A stretch of DNA of 8,644 nt from Desulfurococcales archaeon (GTDB taxonomy: Archaea; Thermoproteota; Thermoprotei_A; Sulfolobales; Acidilobaceae). Below, piece by piece: positions 6,168 through 8,644 of the stretch (the stretch's first letter is position 1; the number at the start of each line of letters is the position of its first letter). The position numbers and the translations under genes are program-made. The stretch spans positions 1 through 8,644 of the forward strand of contig JALUZI010000123.1 in NCBI GenBank assembly GCA_027012045.1, given 5' to 3'. Under the pieces are notes generated by a model that had not been told where the DNA came from, did not search any database, and saw only the letters and a program-made list of their open reading frames with translations.

Positions 6168-6407
6168 TTAGCCGCCGATTTTCTCGGCCGCCCTCGCAAT
6201 TGCCCACGACTTTAGAATCGTTACTCCAGCAGATAAAACTGAGAAACCTATGAGAGCCGCGAGCAGTGAGGCAGTTATGTTAGGCGGCTGGGCTACCGCC
6301 AAATTGATGCTTATCGCGAAGAAATAGATGCTTGATCCTAGTAGGAAGAGCGCGATAACCGCAATGATGGCCTCCCTAACCGCGTTCCCCGAGATTTTCA
6401 GCCCCAT
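6168..6407 (-). CDS. Small two-helix membrane protein, unknown function
   Basis: A 79-residue protein with two strongly hydrophobic segments, ~12-33 (REAIIAVIALFLLGSSIYFF) and ~46-66, joined by a short polar turn with AQPPNIT. Both short ends are positively charged, which favours a hairpin with N- and C-termini inside. There is no signal peptidase or lipobox motif. The ATG at 6407 overlaps the preceding gene's stop by 10 nt, and AGGT stands just upstream as a weak Shine-Dalgarno. I do not recognise it. The overlap and hydrophobicity point to a small subunit of a membrane complex with the DUF58-membrane cassette, but it is the last gene and could be a simple passenger. Confidence 0.7.
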   Translation of the reverse strand: MGLKISGNAVREAIIAVIALFLLGSSIYFFAISINLAVAQPPNITASLLAALIGFSVLSAGVTILKSWAIARAAEKIGG

Positions 6408-7705
6408 AGGAACCTAACCACTAGTCTAGCTGTGTTCTCGAAATTTTTAAACATACCTTCGAGCCCCTTGTAGAAATCACTAGGCCATAACCCCAGTTTC
6501 CTAATAATGTCTCCATTACCCGAGGGTTGCTTCAGGCCGAGGGCGTAATATATAGGGTCAAGGGATCCTTGACCCGTCTGCCAGTAATAGAGAATTAGCC
6601 CCAGGAGCCCGACTAGTAGGACTATAGCTTTCAGATTAATGCCGGCTTCACCTTTCAGAGTTAATATCTTCCGGAACTCCCTCCTGACTATCCCCCAAGC
6701 GAATACTGTCACGGCGAGCCCTAGGAGTATAGGGAAATACTTGGGGTAACCTCCCAGGTATTCTTGGAATAATTCGGTTATCCTGTTCGAGATAAGTATA
6801 ATGTACCCGTAGACGAATATTGATGCCAAAGCGACGAACAGGCCTGTAGGTATAGACTGGTGCCAAAGCCTATCCATTTCCAAGTCCCTAAGCTCCCTCC
6901 TGACCAGTCCCTTAACCCTCCTCACGGCTTCTCCAGGCGTTATCAATGTGAAGTATATCAGAGTATCCCCGAACTCCCTGACTACCCAGGAGAACACTCC
7001 AAGGACGACTAGCGAAACCAATAGTATAGCCAGCCGGGAACCCCTGAAAACATTCCATAGATCAGGAAGCGGGGGAGGGACCCCGAGACTCCTGCTCTCA
7101 AGGGCCCTTGAAACACCTACAATAACATCAGCAGCCCCCAAGGAGACTCCGATAGGTACAATATAGAATAGTATTATGGAAAATGATGTAATCCAAGCAG
7201 AGCCGCTGATCCGGGTTATAGGGAATTTTCTCCTTAGGATCTGCCTCCAGCCCCTAGTGACGGGATGTAAGTATAGTAGTAGGAGTGTTACCGTAGAAAC
7301 AAGATACACTTCCCTGAACCCTACCTTTCCAGAGCCCAATGCTAGGAGCATGAGACCGTAAAGTGAAAGGATAACCCTACCGGTGCTCTCACCCCTCAAT
7401 AACACAATCACAACTAGCAGTATTAGTAGAATGGATAGTCCCCTTATTGTGTAGACAATGAGGGATGCAAGGCTCATGCCTCCAATTATGGGGACTGGTA
7501 TGGGGGTGGCAGACATTTTATTCAATGGAGGAGTGTTCACGGTATATCCTGCAGATATGTCCCTGTACAATATAATGGAGGTATAGAGTGATACTGCCAA
7601 CAGGAATAATATGCCTGAGGAGAACACTGCTACCTGCACTAGTACACTCTTCTCGCTCCTTATACGTCTTAGCAAGCCGGTAATATCTAGCTGGACCTTA
7701 AGCAA
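6398..7705 (-). CDS. Polytopic membrane protein of a DUF58 operon, unknown function
   Basis: A 435-residue protein with about 8-9 predicted membrane helices (roughly 21-48, 72-104, 108-124, 130-147, 168-190, 223-243, 286-306, 322-340, 356-374). There is a basic cytoplasmic-looking loop (VRRVKGLVRRELRDLEMDRL, 261-280) and a polar, amphipathic C-terminal tail of ~60 residues. I see no enzymatic motif and do not recognise a family. Its start, TTG 7705, lies in the end of the DUF58 gene (8-nt overlap). An in-frame stop at 7726-7724 leaves no other upstream start. Position directly after DUF58 suggests a membrane partner for that protein, as DUF4129 or similar membrane genes are elsewhere, but no homology to those is visible. 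Confidence 0.78.
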   Translation of the reverse strand: MLKVQLDITGLLRRIRSEKSVLVQVAVFSSGILFLLAVSLYTSIILYRDISAGYTVNTPPLNKMSATPIPVPIIGGMSLASLIVYTIRGLSILLILLVVIVLLRGESTGRVILSLYGLMLLALGSGKVGFREVYLVSTVTLLLLYLHPVTRGWRQILRRKFPITRISGSAWITSFSIILFYIVPIGVSLGAADVIVGVSRALESRSLGVPPPLPDLWNVFRGSRLAILLVSLVVLGVFSWVVREFGDTLIYFTLITPGEAVRRVKGLVRRELRDLEMDRLWHQSIPTGLFVALASIFVYGYIILISNRITELFQEYLGGYPKYFPILLGLAVTVFAWGIVRREFRKILTLKGEAGINLKAIVLLVGLLGLILYYWQTGQGSLDPIYYALGLKQPSGNGDIIRKLGLWPSDFYKGLEGMFKNFENTARLVVRFLWG

Positions 7706-8644
7706 CCCCGGTGAACCCCCTCCTTAAAGCTTCTATTCTAAGGAGAGTCTTGGCAACGAGGTCATCTGGACCCACGTTGACAACAGTTATACCATGCTTC
7801 ATCAGGTTCCTAACAATCTTCTCTCTTTCCCTAACGGATTTCGAAGCATAGAGCTTGTACACCAGCCCCTGAAGACCCTCCAAACCCTTAGCCTCGAAGT
7901 AAGGAGTGAACGGGGAGACTATAACAACGTCGTTCCTGAGATTCCTTATTCTAACTAGTGTATCAGTGAACTCTTTGAACTCGTCCTCCCCCATTTCCAA
8001 GTCGCTGAACACTATGTACAGCCGCCTCCCCCTCCTACCTATACCGGTGAATGCAGCTGCTATAAGCCGTGGGAACCAGATGGTGCCACCATGGCTAGGC
8101 CACTCTATACCTGAGAGAGTCTTAACCAGCATTAAGCCGTAGGATACGCCTCTCCCAGGTTTCACTATGACGGTTCTACCCCCAGACTTGAATGCGAGGC
8201 CTACCATGTCCCCCCTCCTGACAAGGTGATCCGCTATCGCCGCTGCACCCCTTACCATATATTCGAACTTGGTCATTCCAACAAGCCCATAGGCCATTGA
8301 CGGCCTGGTATCCAGGACTAATACAACCTCTAGGCTCGACTCCTGCTCGAATTCCCTGACCATGAGCCTGCCGGACCTGGCTGTCGCCTTCCACTCTATT
8401 AGCCTGTAATCGTCACCTGGAACATACTCCCTTGTCTCTATGAACTGGCTTCCAATTCCCCGCCTCCTCGCCAGAGATCTGCCCCCCGGCATATATACAG
8501 CACCGGGCAGGAGGCTCTTCTTCCTCAACGGCTCATAGAGTGGTTGCACGGAGATGCACTCCTTGACATCCAACTCTATATCCTCTGAGAACAGCCCGGC
8601 AGGATCCCTTATCCTAACCACTGGCTTAGGAAAACAGTGCCTGC
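7698..8644 (-). CDS. DUF58 family protein (MoxR-associated, VWA-like), partial, N-terminus beyond right edge
   Basis: The minus strand is open from the right edge to TAA 7700. The family core is REYVPGDDYRLIEWKATAR (about 8376-8432), matching the DUF58 consensus RxYxPGDDxRxIdWkatAR. It is followed by a VWA-like strand VVLVLDTRPSM with a degenerate MIDAS (DTRPS instead of DxSxS), and IVFSDLEMGEDE near the end. A GTG at 8621 could start a 307-residue protein. However, the upstream frame stays open through RHCFPKP, and the segment PVVRIRDPAGLF resembles the middle of the usual DUF58 N-terminal region. Full-length members are around 400 residues with two N-terminal membrane helices. I therefore treat it as partial. 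The family typically works with MoxR AAA+ ATPases as chaperone or maturation factors. It is the upstream gene of a three-gene overlapping cassette. Confidence 0.85.
   Translation of the reverse strand, partial: RHCFPKPVVRIRDPAGLFSEDIELDVKECISVQPLYEPLRKKSLLPGAVYMPGGRSLARRRGIGSQFIETREYVPGDDYRLIEWKATARSGRLMVREFEQESSLEVVLVLDTRPSMAYGLVGMTKFEYMVRGAAAIADHLVRRGDMVGLAFKSGGRTVIVKPGRGVSYGLMLVKTLSGIEWPSHGGTIWFPRLIAAAFTGIGRRGRRLYIVFSDLEMGEDEFKEFTDTLVRIRNLRNDVVIVSPFTPYFEAKGLEGLQGLVYKLYASKSVREREKIVRNLMKHGITVVNVGPDDLVAKTLLRIEALRRGFTGVA
7716..7724 (-). promoter_or_regulatory. Ribosome binding site of the 435-residue membrane protein, inside the DUF58 gene
   Basis: Minus-strand AGGAGGGGG lies in the last codons of the DUF58 gene, upstream of the TTG start at 7705. 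Measured from AGGAGG the spacing is about 13 nt, longer than usual. From the last Gs it is 10 nt. It supports the rare TTG start and independent re-initiation after DUF58. Confidence 0.55.

Noticed and set aside
6648..8394. Several 61-78 codon frames on both strands inside the membrane-protein and DUF58 genes
   Set aside because: Out-of-frame or antisense shadows with low-complexity, arginine- or serine-rich translations.

Overview
The window looks like a piece of a hyperthermophilic crenarchaeal chromosome, most like the Desulfurococcales. The grounds are an archaeal-type non-phosphorylating glyceraldehyde-3-phosphate dehydrogenase, a DUF58 gene followed by membrane-protein genes, heavy use of ATA (Ile) and AGG/AGA (Arg) codons, frequent GTG and TTG starts, archaeal TATA-like boxes, and densely packed or overlapping genes. 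The lineage is inferred from these features, not from a database search. I see no mobile elements, CRISPR arrays, tRNA or rRNA genes. The longest gene-free stretch is about 130 bp.

Layout. (1) 1-3023, minus strand: a partial gapN (C-terminus off the left edge), a YpgQ/YedJ-like HD phosphohydrolase, and a divergent, unrecognised protein with HD-like residues. The two intergenic gaps here carry the most structured non-coding DNA of the window. A perfect 10-bp inverted repeat brackets the putative gapN promoter, and three 11-bp direct repeats sit on the upstream edge of the HD-gene promoter. (2) 3085-6162, plus strand: a metallo-beta-lactamase-fold hydrolase with a C-terminal winged helix, an APC-family amino-acid/polyamine-type permease, and a DUF4213/DUF364 protein whose start overlaps the permease stop by 13 nt. 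The minus and plus units diverge from a 61-bp gap with one TATATAA box that fits both directions. (3) 6168-8644, minus strand: a DUF58 protein (N-terminus off the right edge), a 435-residue polytopic membrane protein and a 79-residue two-helix membrane protein. Each overlaps the previous gene by 8-10 nt, so they form a tightly coupled operon that converges on the plus unit with only 5 bp between stop codons.

How the genes may work together. GapN belongs to the modified Embden-Meyerhof glycolysis of Crenarchaeota (GAP to 3-phosphoglycerate in one irreversible step), so a dedicated operator on its promoter would make sense. The permease and DUF364 protein are probably co-translated and may share a substrate. 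The DUF58-membrane-membrane cassette is the least characterised unit. DUF58 proteins usually pair with a MoxR AAA+ ATPase, which may lie just beyond the right edge, and the two membrane proteins may be lineage-specific partners.
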